Source: Clostridia bacterium (GTDB lineage: Bacteria; Bacillota; Clostridia; Christensenellales; Pumilibacteraceae). From it: DNA of 32,373 nt. Of the stretch, positions 1 through 8,653 are shown piece after piece (positions within the stretch are counted from its first letter, which is position 1; every line of letters starts with the position of its first letter). The DNA lies in assembly GCA_017623455.1 (NCBI GenBank), contig JAGAPA010000077.1, positions 1-32,373 of the forward strand, read 5' to 3'. The position numbers and the translations under genes were made by a program. The notes beneath the pieces were generated by a model. The model worked only from the letters and a program-made list of their open reading frames with translations, had not been told where the DNA came from and did no database searches.

Positions 1-875
1 CTCCCAAAAACAAAAGAACCAATGGTGGTTGATTGTTTGCATTACTAAAGGACAATAATAGGTGCAGACCTGTCTGCTGGGCAGACCCACGGTCAATATG
101 AGAAAACTGACGGTGGGTAAGTGTTTGACTTTAGTAAAAAAACAATAGCAGGTCAAGCTTTAAGCTTGTTCGCAATGACAAGGAGTGGCTAAGGTCGGGC
201 GATTCGTGAATCGCCCCTACAAGATTACCCCACTACAATCAATTGTTTGATTTGCTAAAGGATAATAATAGGGAGTGCTCCTGAGCACCAATTATTGGAT
301 CCAACGTCCACGTTGGCGCCTGCGTACTGGGATTGCCGCGGTGCTTCGCTCCTCGCAATGACAAGGGGGAAAATAAAAAACTGACGGTGGGTGAGTGTTT
401 GACTTTAGTAAAAAAACAATAGCAGGTCAAGTTTAAGCTTGCTCGCAATGACAAGGGGAGTGAGGAATGAGTGGTTGGGTGGGCAGACCCACGGTCAATA
501 TGAGAAGAACGATATTGGGTGCAGACCTGTCTGCCACGGTCAATATGAGAAAACTGACGGTAGTTGATTGTTTGGCTTTGCCGGATTAGATTTTTATCCC
601 TTCCACCGCTATGCGGTCCCCCTCCCCTTGACTAAACAAGTGGAGGTCTTGAGCGGTTAGTGTGAAGGCACACTTCCAAAAATAAAAGAACCTACGGTGG
701 GTGAGTGTTTGACTTTAGTAAAAAAACAATAGCAGGTCAAGCTTTAAGCTTGCTCGCAATGACAAGGGGGAAAATAAAAAAACTGACGGTGGGTGAGTGT
801 TTGCATTACTAAAGGACAATGATCGGGAGTGCTCCTGAGCGCGATCCAACGTCCACGTTGGCTCCTGCGTACTAA
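1..875. repeat. Cluster of degenerate dispersed intergenic repeats
   Basis: No gene is visible here. The stretch is a patchwork of short repeated modules. One module of about 80 bp, beginning near ACTGACGGTGGGT and ending in TCGCAATGACAAGG, occurs at 103-182, 377-457 and 691-770, with partial copies at 551-575 and 777-820. A second, GGGAGTGCTCCTGAGC followed by ATCCAACGTCCACGTTGG, occurs at 271-328 and 825-873. A third, with GCAGACC and ACGGTCAATATGAGA, occurs at 61-102, 480-505 and 519-550. Several modules contain perfect palindromes such as GGGCGATTCGTGAATCGCCC. Short open frames through the region simply translate the repeats and are rejected as genes. Confidence 0.85.
184..259 (+). repeat. 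Dispersed repeat copy paired with 5688-5763
   Basis: About 76 bp here match 5688-5763 with only a few substitutions. Both copies contain the 20-bp palindrome GGGCGATTCGTGAATCGCCC (197-216 and 5701-5720), then CTACAA, and both end with TCAATTGTTTGATTTGCTA. The copies have the same orientation and sit in gene-free DNA on either side of the lon operon. Confidence 0.85.
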
Positions 876-878
876 AAT

Positions 879-915
879 AAAAGCAGACGTACAAGTTATC
901 TTGTATATCTGCTTT
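879..915 (-). terminator. Putative terminator hairpin downstream of the metallophosphoesterase
   Basis: Arms AAAGCAGACGTACAAG and CTTGTATATCTGCTTT pair around TTAT with two non-Watson-Crick positions. On the minus strand the hairpin is followed by TTTTATTTTAG. It lies about 165 bp past the metallophosphoesterase stop codon, and no better terminator is seen between them. Confidence 0.5.
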
Positions 916-1079
916 CAACGTTTTATTAAATTGTGAACTTTTGTGTATAGAATGAAGCCGAATGCCGTACTTTGCTCGCAATAATTGCGTGATTATCTTT
1001 AGGCACTATATTATAAATAAAGAAAGGTAAAGTGGAAAATTACGGTTTTTAATATAACGTATTTAGGTAAAGTGGAAAA

Positions 1080-1775
1080 TCAGAGTATTTCGACGAGCTT
1101 ATTATCCACCAAATCACACGAGGAAAGCACGTACTTTACTCCGTCTATTTGCGCGGAAGGCACAACACGTATACCCTTACCATGCAAATGTCCGTATACT
1201 ACGCAGTCGACCTTATACTCCGCAAACAGCTCGGTGAACGGGGATGGGGCAAGACGGCTGTTGAAGGGTGGGAAATGCGTCATAAACACTACTACGTCCC
1301 CTTCTTTTCTGATTTTTTTCATACTATCCAAAGAAAGCTTGATACGTATAAGCTCTCTGTCGTATATCTTTTTATCGTCGGGTGAAGCGAAATCCTTTTC
1401 GGGGGTAGTCCATAGTCTGCTTCCGCCCACAATAATATTACCAAATCGAATACAATCGTTTTGCACCGCGTACATATTTTCGCCCAGCAGTTTTCTTACA
1501 GCGGAAATGGAGTGCCACCAATAATCGTGATTACCGCGGAGCAGCACTTTTTTACCCTTAAACTTGCTTAGGTACTCAAGATCGGGAACAACGCCTTCTA
1601 AAGTCATTGCCCAGCTTATGTCGCCTGCAATCAGTACGATATCGTCGTCGGTTACTCGCTCGTTCCAGCTGTTTTCGATATCGTCTAAGTAGTTGTTCCA
1701 AACCTCACCGAAAATATCCATGGGCTTAGGGTTGTTTATTGAAAGATGTAAATCGCTTATTGCATAAACCTTCAT
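1080..1775 (-). CDS. Metallophosphoesterase of the calcineurin-like superfamily
   Basis: Predicted cytosolic metal-dependent phosphohydrolase of 231 residues; the substrate is unknown. The metal-ligand signatures are all present in order: DLHL near the N terminus, GDISWA, GNHD, THFPP and GHLHG near the C terminus. Length and the opening MKVYAISDLHL fit the COG1768-type family. A longer reading adds two codons (ATG at 1781), but the -10 hexamer TATAAT directly abuts that ATG, so the transcript probably begins at or next to the ATG at 1775. That would make the mRNA leaderless; no Shine-Dalgarno sequence is visible. The gene follows the engB-hypothetical pair in the same direction but has its own promoter. 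Confidence 0.9.
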   Translation of the reverse strand: MKVYAISDLHLSINNPKPMDIFGEVWNNYLDDIENSWNERVTDDDIVLIAGDISWAMTLEGVVPDLEYLSKFKGKKVLLRGNHDYWWHSISAVRKLLGENMYAVQNDCIRFGNIIVGGSRLWTTPEKDFASPDDKKIYDRELIRIKLSLDSMKKIRKEGDVVVFMTHFPPFNSRLAPSPFTELFAEYKVDCVVYGHLHGKGIRVVPSAQIDGVKYVLSSCDLVDNKLVEIL

Positions 1776-1781
1776 AGCCAT

Positions 1782-1810
1782 ATTATAACATTATTCGGCG
1801 CAATTTGCAA
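1782..1810 (-). promoter_or_regulatory. Sigma-A-type promoter of the metallophosphoesterase gene, abutting the start codon
   Basis: On the minus strand TTGCAA (1805-1810), a 17-bp spacer and a perfect TATAAT (1782-1787) are directly followed by ATGGCTATG. A normal 6-7 nt discriminator puts the transcription start on the second ATG (1775). Confidence 0.7.
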
Positions 1811-1866
1811 GACTATTTAAGCAAAAAATTGTCGAAAACCGCTAAAACGTGTCGATACTTTTCCGT

Positions 1867-2466
1867 TTAGTCCGTAAACGTTGGGTTTTCGTCCAAGCCA
1901 CTACACTGAGGCAAATACTCCCTACACTCGGGATAGACGCACTCTCCGTACGTGGGAATTACAATCTCTCTTTTTTGCGTAATTCGGGTCACAAGTACCG
2001 CGCACATGCGTACGTTTATGAGATTTTGCGACACAAAGCTCCCCACGCTACTGCTTGCAATACCTGCAACCTCTACAGAAAACGGGGCTTGGGAAGTTGT
2101 GGGAACGTTGAGCAAAACGTCCTTGTAAAAGCTTATTTCTCCGCTTGCGGTTATTAGTGAACCTATAGAGTCGGTAAGGTTGACAGACACGGGAAGCGTT
2201 GCAGTAAAGCGTACTCTGCTCCTTGTGCCTTGCGTGGGCTGAACGGAAAGACCGCTTAAAACCGCCGAGCCGTTTGCGTAAAGCGAATTGAACACCGCAG
2301 GGTATACGGGGCTTGCCGAAAAATCTGTGAGCGCAATTTGCATGCTTTCGTTTTCGTACGTGGATTTACATCCGTCGATTACCGTTTTTACTTCGACACA
2401 CACTTTTTCGCACAATCCGCACAGTGGATTTCCGCTTATTCTTCCTACCGAGATATTATTTGGCAT
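1867..2466 (-). CDS. Cysteine-rich conserved hypothetical protein, SPOCS-like
   Basis: A 199-residue protein with no signal peptide or membrane segment. It has eight cysteines: C16, C19, C23 and C33 in an N-terminal cluster, C155, and C176, C181 and C188 near the C terminus. The central part (about 85-170) is beta-rich, and the ending IVIPTYGECVYPEC recalls the DUF3794/SPOCS domain seen in clostridial spore or envelope-associated proteins. That family assignment is from memory and is tentative. A strong GGGAGGG ribosome binding site precedes the start. The gene begins 45 bp after engB and is probably co-transcribed with lon and engB. Function unknown. Confidence 0.75.
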   Translation of the reverse strand: MPNNISVGRISGNPLCGLCEKVCVEVKTVIDGCKSTYENESMQIALTDFSASPVYPAVFNSLYANGSAVLSGLSVQPTQGTRSRVRFTATLPVSVNLTDSIGSLITASGEISFYKDVLLNVPTTSQAPFSVEVAGIASSSVGSFVSQNLINVRMCAVLVTRITQKREIVIPTYGECVYPECREYLPQCSGLDENPTFTD

Positions 2467-2511
2467 AAAAAAACCCTCCCTTTCAGTATATGAAAAGAAG
2501 GATTTTGTCGG

Positions 2512-3120
2512 TTACACTTCGGGGTATAATATTTGAGTGAGGCGAGCAAGCACCTCGTCTTTACCCTGCTTCGTTTGCGAAGAAAAGGGAATAATATTGT
2601 CCTTGCCTATCTTAAGCTCTGTAGCAACGACCTGTCTTGCACGCGCCGCCTGAGCCTTTGAGAGTTTGTCGGTTTTTGTCGCAATTACCGAAAACGGTAT
2701 GCCGAAATGATACAAATATCCGAGCATTTGCTTATCCAAAACGGTGGGAGGGATACGTATATCCACAAGCACGAACACGTGCTTAAGGTTCGAGCTGTTT
2801 TCAAAATATCCGCCGATAAGTCTGTCCCATGCATCGCGCTCGCCCTTGCTTGCCTTTGCAAAGCCGTAGCCGGGAAGATCGACGAGGGTAAACTCTCCGT
2901 TGTTGATATCAAAAAGGTTTATAAGCCTCGTTCTACCGGGAGTTGAGGACGTTCTTGCAAGCGAGGAAATGCCCGATACGGTGTTTATAAACGAGGACTT
3001 TCCCACGTTGCTTCGTCCTACCACGCAAATCTCGGGCAAGCCGTTTTCCGTGTCAAGCTCGTTAACGTAGGTATTTGACGAAGCGTAGCTTTTAATGAAT
3101 TTTGCAGACTTTATAAGCAT
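2512..3120 (-). CDS. engB: Ribosome biogenesis GTP-binding protein YsxC/EngB
   Basis: A 202-residue GTPase required for late assembly of the 50S ribosomal subunit in bacteria. The G motifs are intact: G1 GRSNVGKS (35-42), the switch-I threonine region TPGRT (60-64), G3 DLPGYG (81-86), G4 TKTD (148-151) and G5 SSQT (180-183). Length matches the family. It starts 3 bp after the lon stop codon, so the two are almost certainly one transcript with coupled translation; the lon-ysxC pairing is conserved in many Bacillota. Confidence 0.97.
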   Translation of the reverse strand: MLIKSAKFIKSYASSNTYVNELDTENGLPEICVVGRSNVGKSSFINTVSGISSLARTSSTPGRTRLINLFDINNGEFTLVDLPGYGFAKASKGERDAWDRLIGGYFENSSNLKHVFVLVDIRIPPTVLDKQMLGYLYHFGIPFSVIATKTDKLSKAQAARARQVVATELKIGKDNIIPFSSQTKQGKDEVLARLTQILYPEV

Positions 3121-3123
3121 ACG

Positions 3124-5481
3124 TCACCTCGCAAGTACGACGCTGAGAACCTCGTGGATATCGCTTACCGTAACAATTTCAAGCGCGTCCTTAACCTCTT
3201 GAGGAATGTCGGCAATATCCTTTTCGTTCTCTTTGGGGATAATAAGAGTTTTAACACCGCTCATAAACGCGGCAAGGGATTTTTCCTTAAGTCCACCTAT
3301 TGCAAGCACACGTCCTCGCAAGGTGATCTCACCCGTCATAGCCACGTCGCTACGCACCTTTATATTTGCAAATGCGGATATAAGCGAGGTGGTAAGGGTT
3401 ATACCGGCGCTCGGTCCGTCCTTGGGTGTTGCACCCTCGGGGATATGGATATGCACGTCGTTTTCCTTGAAAAGCTCGGGAGCAATGTTATACTCTTTTG
3501 CAAGCGCACGTGTAACAGAAAGCGCGATACGTGCGGACTCCTTCATTACGTCGCCCATTTGTCCCGTGAGCATAAGCTCGCCTTTTGACGAGGGGATAAG
3601 ATTGGTTTCGACGTCTAAAGTCACACCGCCCACACTCGTCCAAGCAAGACCTTTTACAAGCCCTACGCTATCTTCCGTTCTCTTTTCAAACGGGCGGTAC
3701 TTGGGCGCGCCCAAAACTTCGGGAAGATCGGCTTTGGTTACCGTATACGTTGCGTTAACGTCACCGCCGTCCACTATTTTTACGGCAATCTTACGAACAA
3801 CGTCAGCCATTTTACGCTCTAAGTTTCTTACTCCGCTCTCTTTTGTGTAAAGCGTGATAACGTCCATAAGAGTTTCGTCGTCCATTATTACCTGACCCTT
3901 TTTAAGTCCGTTCTTTTCGGTCTGTTTGGGAAGCAAGTAACGCTTTGCAATTTCCAATTTTTCGGTATACGTATAGCCCGAAAGGAAGATAACTTCCATT
4001 CTGTCAAGAAGGGGCTGAGGGATGCTGTCGATACTGTTTGCAGTTGCTACGAACATGGTTTTGGACAGGTCGTAAGGAATCTCGAGATAGTGATCCATAA
4101 ACTTTCCGTTCTGGTTGGGGTCTAACACCTCGAGCATTGCAGACGCAGGATCGCCTCTAAAGTCGCTTGACATCTTGTCTATCTCGTCAAGCAAGAACAC
4201 GGGGTTGTTTACGCCTGCGTTCTTCATGCCCGTAAGAATTCTACCCGGCATTGCGCCGATATACGTACGCCTGTGACCTCTTACCTCCGCCTCATCTCTT
4301 ACTCCGCCAAGCGACATTTGTACAAGCTTGCGGTTTGCAGCACGCGCGATTGAGGAAACGATAGACGTTTTACCTACGCCCGGAGGTCCTACAAAGCAGA
4401 GAATTGCTCCGCCCGGGCTTTGGGTAAGCGAGTGAACTGCAAGATATTCTACAATACGCTCTTTGATCTTTTCAAGTCCGAAATGATCCTCGTCAAGCAC
4501 CTTTCTTGCGGTGTCAAGATTGATGCTGTCGGCGGTATAAGTATTCCAAGGCATATCCAAAAGCCATTCTATATAAGTTCTTATAACTCCTGCCTCGGGC
4601 GAGTTGGGCGCCATTTTATCCATGCGCGCAAGCTCTTTTTCAAGCTTTTGAACGGCATAGTCGGGCAAGCCCTTTTCCTTAGCGGTTTTTTCAAAAAGCT
4701 CTCTTTCCTTTTCGTCGTCGCCAAGCTCTTCGTGGATAGCCTTTATCTGCTCGCGCAGGTAGTATTCCTTCTGATTCTTCTCAACGCTGTTACGCACCTT
4801 TTGAGCAATGTTCTTTTCCGCTTCAAAAATCTCTTTTGCGCTGAGCGATTTTGCGTAGATATCGTTAAGCTGGTCTATCTCGGAATTAACCTCTAACAGT
4901 CTTTGACGTTTTTGGTCGGTATCGTATATTGCGTACGCCATATTAGCAATGAGCTTTTGCGTATTGGAAGTATCAAGTCTTGCGTCGGGCAGGTTTTGCT
5001 GTTGAGCCTTGGGCTGAAGCTTTACGATATCTTCAAGCTCCTTTACTATAAGGTTCTTTAGTGCTGTAACTTCCGTGCTTTCCTCGCTTATTACTACGCC
5101 GTAGTCTTCTGCTACGCACTCGATATATGGAGAAAACGCGGTAAATTCGCTTACCACTACTCTTTTTATTCCTTCAAATATAACCTTGGTAATATCGTTG
5201 GGCATACGGCTGATCTGTCTTATGCGCGCCAAAGTTCCCACACGGTAAAGATCGTTGGGCGTGGGATTTGTGAGGGATTTGTCTTTTTGAGAAAGAACCA
5301 CCACCGTGCCCACTCCGCCTATTGCGTTGATGCCTGCCAAAGACTTATCTCTGCCAAGATCCACCGTCATTACCTGAGAGGGGAAAAGTACGTTCTTTCT
5401 GATCGTTACTACTTTATAAAGTGTTTTTTCGATTGTTATTTCTTCTTTTGTTTCGTTCGTCGTTTCTTTTATCTCATCCAT
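3124..5481 (-). CDS. lon: ATP-dependent Lon protease (LonA type)
   Basis: Cytosolic AAA+ serine protease of 785 residues that degrades misfolded and regulatory proteins. Order of domains: N-terminal substrate-binding domain (about 20-210), helical linker, AAA+ module with Walker A GPPGVGKT (365-372) and Walker B FLLDEIDK (429-436), and the C-terminal protease domain with the Ser-Lys dyad, S691 in DGPSAG and K734 in GGLKEKS. All key residues are present and length is normal. The start has a GAGG about 6 nt upstream. It is the first gene of lon-engB-hypothetical and has its own promoter. In Bacillota it commonly follows clpX; here a TIR gene and repeats intervene. Confidence 0.98.
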   Translation of the reverse strand: MDEIKETTNETKEEITIEKTLYKVVTIRKNVLFPSQVMTVDLGRDKSLAGINAIGGVGTVVVLSQKDKSLTNPTPNDLYRVGTLARIRQISRMPNDITKVIFEGIKRVVVSEFTAFSPYIECVAEDYGVVISEESTEVTALKNLIVKELEDIVKLQPKAQQQNLPDARLDTSNTQKLIANMAYAIYDTDQKRQRLLEVNSEIDQLNDIYAKSLSAKEIFEAEKNIAQKVRNSVEKNQKEYYLREQIKAIHEELGDDEKERELFEKTAKEKGLPDYAVQKLEKELARMDKMAPNSPEAGVIRTYIEWLLDMPWNTYTADSINLDTARKVLDEDHFGLEKIKERIVEYLAVHSLTQSPGGAILCFVGPPGVGKTSIVSSIARAANRKLVQMSLGGVRDEAEVRGHRRTYIGAMPGRILTGMKNAGVNNPVFLLDEIDKMSSDFRGDPASAMLEVLDPNQNGKFMDHYLEIPYDLSKTMFVATANSIDSIPQPLLDRMEVIFLSGYTYTEKLEIAKRYLLPKQTEKNGLKKGQVIMDDETLMDVITLYTKESGVRNLERKMADVVRKIAVKIVDGGDVNATYTVTKADLPEVLGAPKYRPFEKRTEDSVGLVKGLAWTSVGGVTLDVETNLIPSSKGELMLTGQMGDVMKESARIALSVTRALAKEYNIAPELFKENDVHIHIPEGATPKDGPSAGITLTTSLISAFANIKVRSDVAMTGEITLRGRVLAIGGLKEKSLAAFMSGVKTLIIPKENEKDIADIPQEVKDALEIVTVSDIHEVLSVVLAR

Positions 5482-5540
5482 AATAACCTCGAAAGCTGTT
5501 TTTTTGCATTAGCGTGATATTTTTCACACGCGTATTTGTT

Positions 5541-5569
5541 ATTATAACATAAATTTTATAAAATATCAA
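5541..5569 (-). promoter_or_regulatory. Sigma-A-type promoter of lon
   Basis: Minus strand TTGATA (5564-5569), 17-bp spacer, perfect TATAAT (5541-5546), about 60 bp upstream of the lon start. The leader contains an imperfect inverted repeat (GCGTGTGA/TCACGC). No CIRCE or clear CtsR operator was recognised. Confidence 0.75.
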
Positions 5570-5599
5570 TTAAATAAAGGAAATTAGTTTTGATAAAAA

Positions 5600-5910
5600 C
5601 AAATCCTACAAATGGGAGGGTGTGTGATGGGATTGCTTCGTCGCTACGCTCCTCGCAATGACAGGGGAGAGTGGGCGAGGGGCTTTAAGTGGCTAAGTTC
5701 GGGCGATTCGTGAATCGCCCCTACAAAATTACCTCACTACAGTCAATTGTTTGATTTGCTATCGGGCGATTCGGCAGTCGTCCACGTACAGATTGGCTGA
5801 CGATTGTTGAGGTTTGGCTGAGTGTGGGATTGTTGTGGTCGGTGGGTGGTTTTTATCCCCTCCACCACCAAGGTGGTTCCCCTCCCCTTGTTATACAAGT
5901 GGCGGTTTTT
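5600..5910. repeat. Second cluster of dispersed repeats between lon and the TIR gene
   Basis: Gene-free DNA made of the same repeat classes as the left end. 5688-5763 matches 184-259. 5850-5906 (TTTTATCCCCTCCACC, a GGTGG hairpin, CCCCTCCCCTTG, ACAAGTGG) matches 591-646. 5630-5667 contains the GGGATTGC, GCTACGCTCCTCGCAATGAC module also seen near 328-365. Nothing coding is visible between 5482 and 6044. Confidence 0.8.
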
Positions 5911-5944
5911 AGCGGTCGGTGGTGTATTGGGGCGATCCACTATA

Positions 5945-5993
5945 AAAAACACACTGCGATGACACGGTTTGCGTGATACGTAGTGTGTTTTTC
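5945..5993 (-). terminator. Terminator of the first TIR gene
   Basis: Outer arms AAAAACACACT and AGTGTGTTTTT enclose further pairing (GACACG against CGTG). On the minus strand the hairpin ends in a TTTTTTATAG tract about 50 bp after the TIR gene stop codon. The A and T tracts on both sides make it potentially bidirectional. Confidence 0.75.
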
Positions 5994-6044
5994 GTTACGT
6001 TTTAGTTTTTCGCTTTTTTATGGGCGGCTGTGGAAACAGAAGAT

Positions 6045-7370
6045 TTAAGATTCAAGATTTACCCACAAAGCGGGGCGCACAGCAATGAGATCACTGGTAA
6101 CACTGCTACCACCGATGATGACGACGCCGTCATTGCTGACATGGGACACAAAATCCTGACCATAACCGGGGGAGCGAAGCCACCACGGACTATTTCCGTT
6201 ATCTTCGTATACGTATGCTCCGTTCTTCTTTGCGTATACTGTAGGCTTACACTGTCTTGCTGTACTATTGCTAAAGTATTTATTTGCTTCGGGTATACTT
6301 AACAGGAATACTTTGTCCTGTGTTGCATTACCCGGGTTTGTGTTATAGTATGGATTCTTATCTGCGCTTACCGTTACTGTTGGTATTATTGCTTTTTCAG
6401 CATCACCAAACGCACTGTTTATAAAATCACTATTAAGCCATTTTCTTAAAGAACACGTTTCCCACGTTACATCCTTGCTTGTTTCATTATATCTCTTACA
6501 ATCTAATGCGTACTTGCTTATAAGCAGCGCCTTGTTTCCCTCTTTTGCAAGGACTTGCCATTCGATCGGTTCTTTTGTTGAGCCGTTGCTTTGACAGTAT
6601 TTACCAAATTTGTAGATATCGCCCACTTTTAAGGTAATGGTAGGCTTTTGGGGAACAGGTGCAGGGGTGGGAGTAGGAGTTGTTGTTTGTACAGGGGTTA
6701 GAACAGATTCGGGTGTTGTTTGTTCGCTAACGTCAAGCTCCACCCACAAAGCGGGGCGCACGGCAGAGTCAGCAAAGTAGACATAGTTATCCTTACCCCT
6801 GTGGCGGACGACGCCGCCAACGCTGACACCTGCGGCAAAATACTGATTATAACCGGGGGAGCGGAGCCACCACGAACTATTTCCGTTATCTTTGTTTACG
6901 TATGCTCCGTTCTTCTTTGCGTACGATGTTGGCTTACATTGTCTTTCCGTATTACTGCTGAGATATTTGTTTGCTTCGAGAATGCTTAACAGGAATACTT
7001 TATCCAATGTGCTATTTCCGGGATTTGTACTGTAGCTTGGATTCTTATCTGCGCTTACCGCCACCGTTGGGATTTTTTCTTTTTCCGTAGTTGTAAAGGC
7101 AGTGCTTATAAAGTCGTTATTAAGCCACTTTCTTATACTGCACGTTTCCCAAGTTACTTCTTTTCTTTCTTTATTATACGGCTTACAATCTAAAGCATAC
7201 TTACTTATCAGTAATGCTCGGTTACCCTCTGTTGCAAGCACTTGCCACTCGATTGGCTCTTTTTCGGTATCATTACTTTGATAGTATTTTCCGAATTTAT
7301 AGGTATCGCCTACTTTTAAGGTTGTGGTAGGCTTTTGGGGAACAGGTGCAGGGGTGGGAGTAGGGGTTGG
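6045..7370 (-). repeat. Tandem 687-bp duplication encoding linker plus DUF6273-like domain
   Basis: The C-terminal module is present twice with an offset of exactly 687 bp (229 codons). The linker-coding DNA at 6641-6677 and 7328-7364 is identical over about 37 bp. The encoded domains are about three-quarters identical by eye, except for a short patch just before AVRPALW where they differ strongly. Confidence 0.9.
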
Positions 7371-8621
7371 CTCTTTAAGCGAGGACAGGCTTGCGGAAAA
7401 CTGCGGATCGCCAAAGCGGATTGCTTTTTTGAAATTGGAATTTTGTGTAAAACCTTGTTGCTTTGCAAGCTCTTCTATACTTGTTACCTTGTATTCGCAA
7501 AACGCCTTATAAAGATAGGCTTTTGCGCATTTGGGGCTAACGTCAAGTATGCGTTCTGCATACTCGTCAGCCTTTTTCCAGTCCTTATCCTCAAAAAAGA
7601 TTTCAATTCTTTCGAGATAATTTTGCACCTGTCTGTCCGTTGCGTTATCGGCACTTATTGTACCGTTTTGCTCATTACGTATGGGAGAAACTGCGACAGG
7701 CTCTTGCGTTTGAGGCTGTACGTATCTGCCGAATTTTTTGTTTATCTGAAGCAATAAATTCTCGTAAAAATCGAGATCGGTCACGTCCGCAACCTGAAAA
7801 CGCGCAAGCTCGTCGGGAAGCTCGTACGGACCCATTTGCGCTATGCACGGAAGAGCGGTTTTCGTTACGTCGTCGTTCATAAACTCAAGGTATCTGCTCC
7901 ACTCGTTTCGTACCCAAGGCGCGTTTGTATGGTCTATGCTTGTGGTAACGTGAAGCATTACTTTGGCGGACTTTAGCGCGGAGTAGATAACGGGCTCATA
8001 CTCTGAGCCGAGCTTATTTTTTAAGGTTATGCGCGAAAAGAATACCTTGTAGCCGTGCTCTGTAAGGTAGGAATATATTTTGGTTGCGTACTGCGCGTCC
8101 GTCGTGCGCTTACCGCTGTTAAGCTCTGTTTCCTTGTAGCAAATAAAGACGTCGTAAGGCTCTTCCTTGTCCGCTTTTGCAAGGATTTCCTTTTGTATTC
8201 TGTCAATCTCTTTGGCTTCCGCTTCGTAAATTGCTTTTTCTTCCGCGGTAGCTCTACTCATAATGAGCTTGTATTCACTGTTGTCGAAAATGCTTTCCGT
8301 TACCGTTCTGTGGCAGGTGGGAAGCTTTTTCTCGGTCAAGTCGTCGTCTACGTATTCTATTCCGTACTCGCACAATATCTTACACCAATACGCCTCGTTA
8401 TCGTCGGGGTACTGTGTGATAATACTTTCGTACTGCTTTTTTGCAACGTCGAACCTGCACGCACTACGGTACTCGTTGGCTTTTACGAAAAGCTCTAATT
8501 TTTGTGGATCGTCGGGAGTGGGAACGGTTTGCTCCATATCGCAAAAGTCGCATACGGTTGTCTTTTGTCCGTACACGATTTCAATTTCACTTCCGCAGTT
8601 TTTACAAAAAAGCTTTTCCAT
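6045..8621 (-). CDS. TIR-domain protein with zinc ribbon and two DUF6273-like domains (TIR paralogue 1)
   Basis: An 858-residue soluble multidomain protein. Domains: zinc ribbon with C6, C9, C24 and C27; TPR-like helical segment (about 40-90); TIR domain (about 156-300) with YDVFICYKE, KVFFSRITL, and E209 in EYEPVIYSAL at the position of the catalytic glutamate of NAD-cleaving TIRs; a second TPR-like segment (about 335-385); then two DUF6273-like domains (about 434-628 and 663-857), each introduced by a PTPTPAPVPQKP linker and carrying WWLRSPGY and AVRPALW. Start chosen at 8621 because AAAGGAAG lies 6-7 nt upstream and the paralogues begin there; an upstream in-frame ATG at 8648 lacks this. 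It has its own promoter and terminator and interrupts the clpX-lon neighbourhood. NADase activity and a defence role are inference from the family. Confidence 0.9.
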   Translation of the reverse strand: MEKLFCKNCGSEIEIVYGQKTTVCDFCDMEQTVPTPDDPQKLELFVKANEYRSACRFDVAKKQYESIITQYPDDNEAYWCKILCEYGIEYVDDDLTEKKLPTCHRTVTESIFDNSEYKLIMSRATAEEKAIYEAEAKEIDRIQKEILAKADKEEPYDVFICYKETELNSGKRTTDAQYATKIYSYLTEHGYKVFFSRITLKNKLGSEYEPVIYSALKSAKVMLHVTTSIDHTNAPWVRNEWSRYLEFMNDDVTKTALPCIAQMGPYELPDELARFQVADVTDLDFYENLLLQINKKFGRYVQPQTQEPVAVSPIRNEQNGTISADNATDRQVQNYLERIEIFFEDKDWKKADEYAERILDVSPKCAKAYLYKAFCEYKVTSIEELAKQQGFTQNSNFKKAIRFGDPQFSASLSSLKEPTPTPTPAPVPQKPTTTLKVGDTYKFGKYYQSNDTEKEPIEWQVLATEGNRALLISKYALDCKPYNKERKEVTWETCSIRKWLNNDFISTAFTTTEKEKIPTVAVSADKNPSYSTNPGNSTLDKVFLLSILEANKYLSSNTERQCKPTSYAKKNGAYVNKDNGNSSWWLRSPGYNQYFAAGVSVGGVVRHRGKDNYVYFADSAVRPALWVELDVSEQTTPESVLTPVQTTTPTPTPAPVPQKPTITLKVGDIYKFGKYCQSNGSTKEPIEWQVLAKEGNKALLISKYALDCKRYNETSKDVTWETCSLRKWLNSDFINSAFGDAEKAIIPTVTVSADKNPYYNTNPGNATQDKVFLLSIPEANKYFSNSTARQCKPTVYAKKNGAYVYEDNGNSPWWLRSPGYGQDFVSHVSNDGVVIIGGSSVTSDLIAVRPALWVNLES

Positions 8622-8653
8622 AATTTTCTTCCTTTGGTTGTTTTTCAATTACA

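Noticed and set aside
239-981. Open frames on the minus strand in the left repeat cluster
   Set aside because: They only translate the dispersed repeats (the same peptide phrases recur), have no ribosome binding sites and match no family.
5482-5581. CIRCE or CtsR heat-shock operator upstream of lon
   Set aside because: Neither the TTAGCACTC inverted repeat nor tandem GTCAAA heptads were found; only a sigma-A-type promoter and a short imperfect inverted repeat.
6045-7370. Diversity-generating retroelement
   Set aside because: The variable patch is suggestive, but differences are not limited to adenines, lengths differ, and no reverse transcriptase or template repeat is in the window.
8621-8648. 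Nine-codon N-terminal extension of TIR paralogue 1
   Set aside because: The ribosome binding site lies inside this stretch, and the paralogues start at the later methionine.
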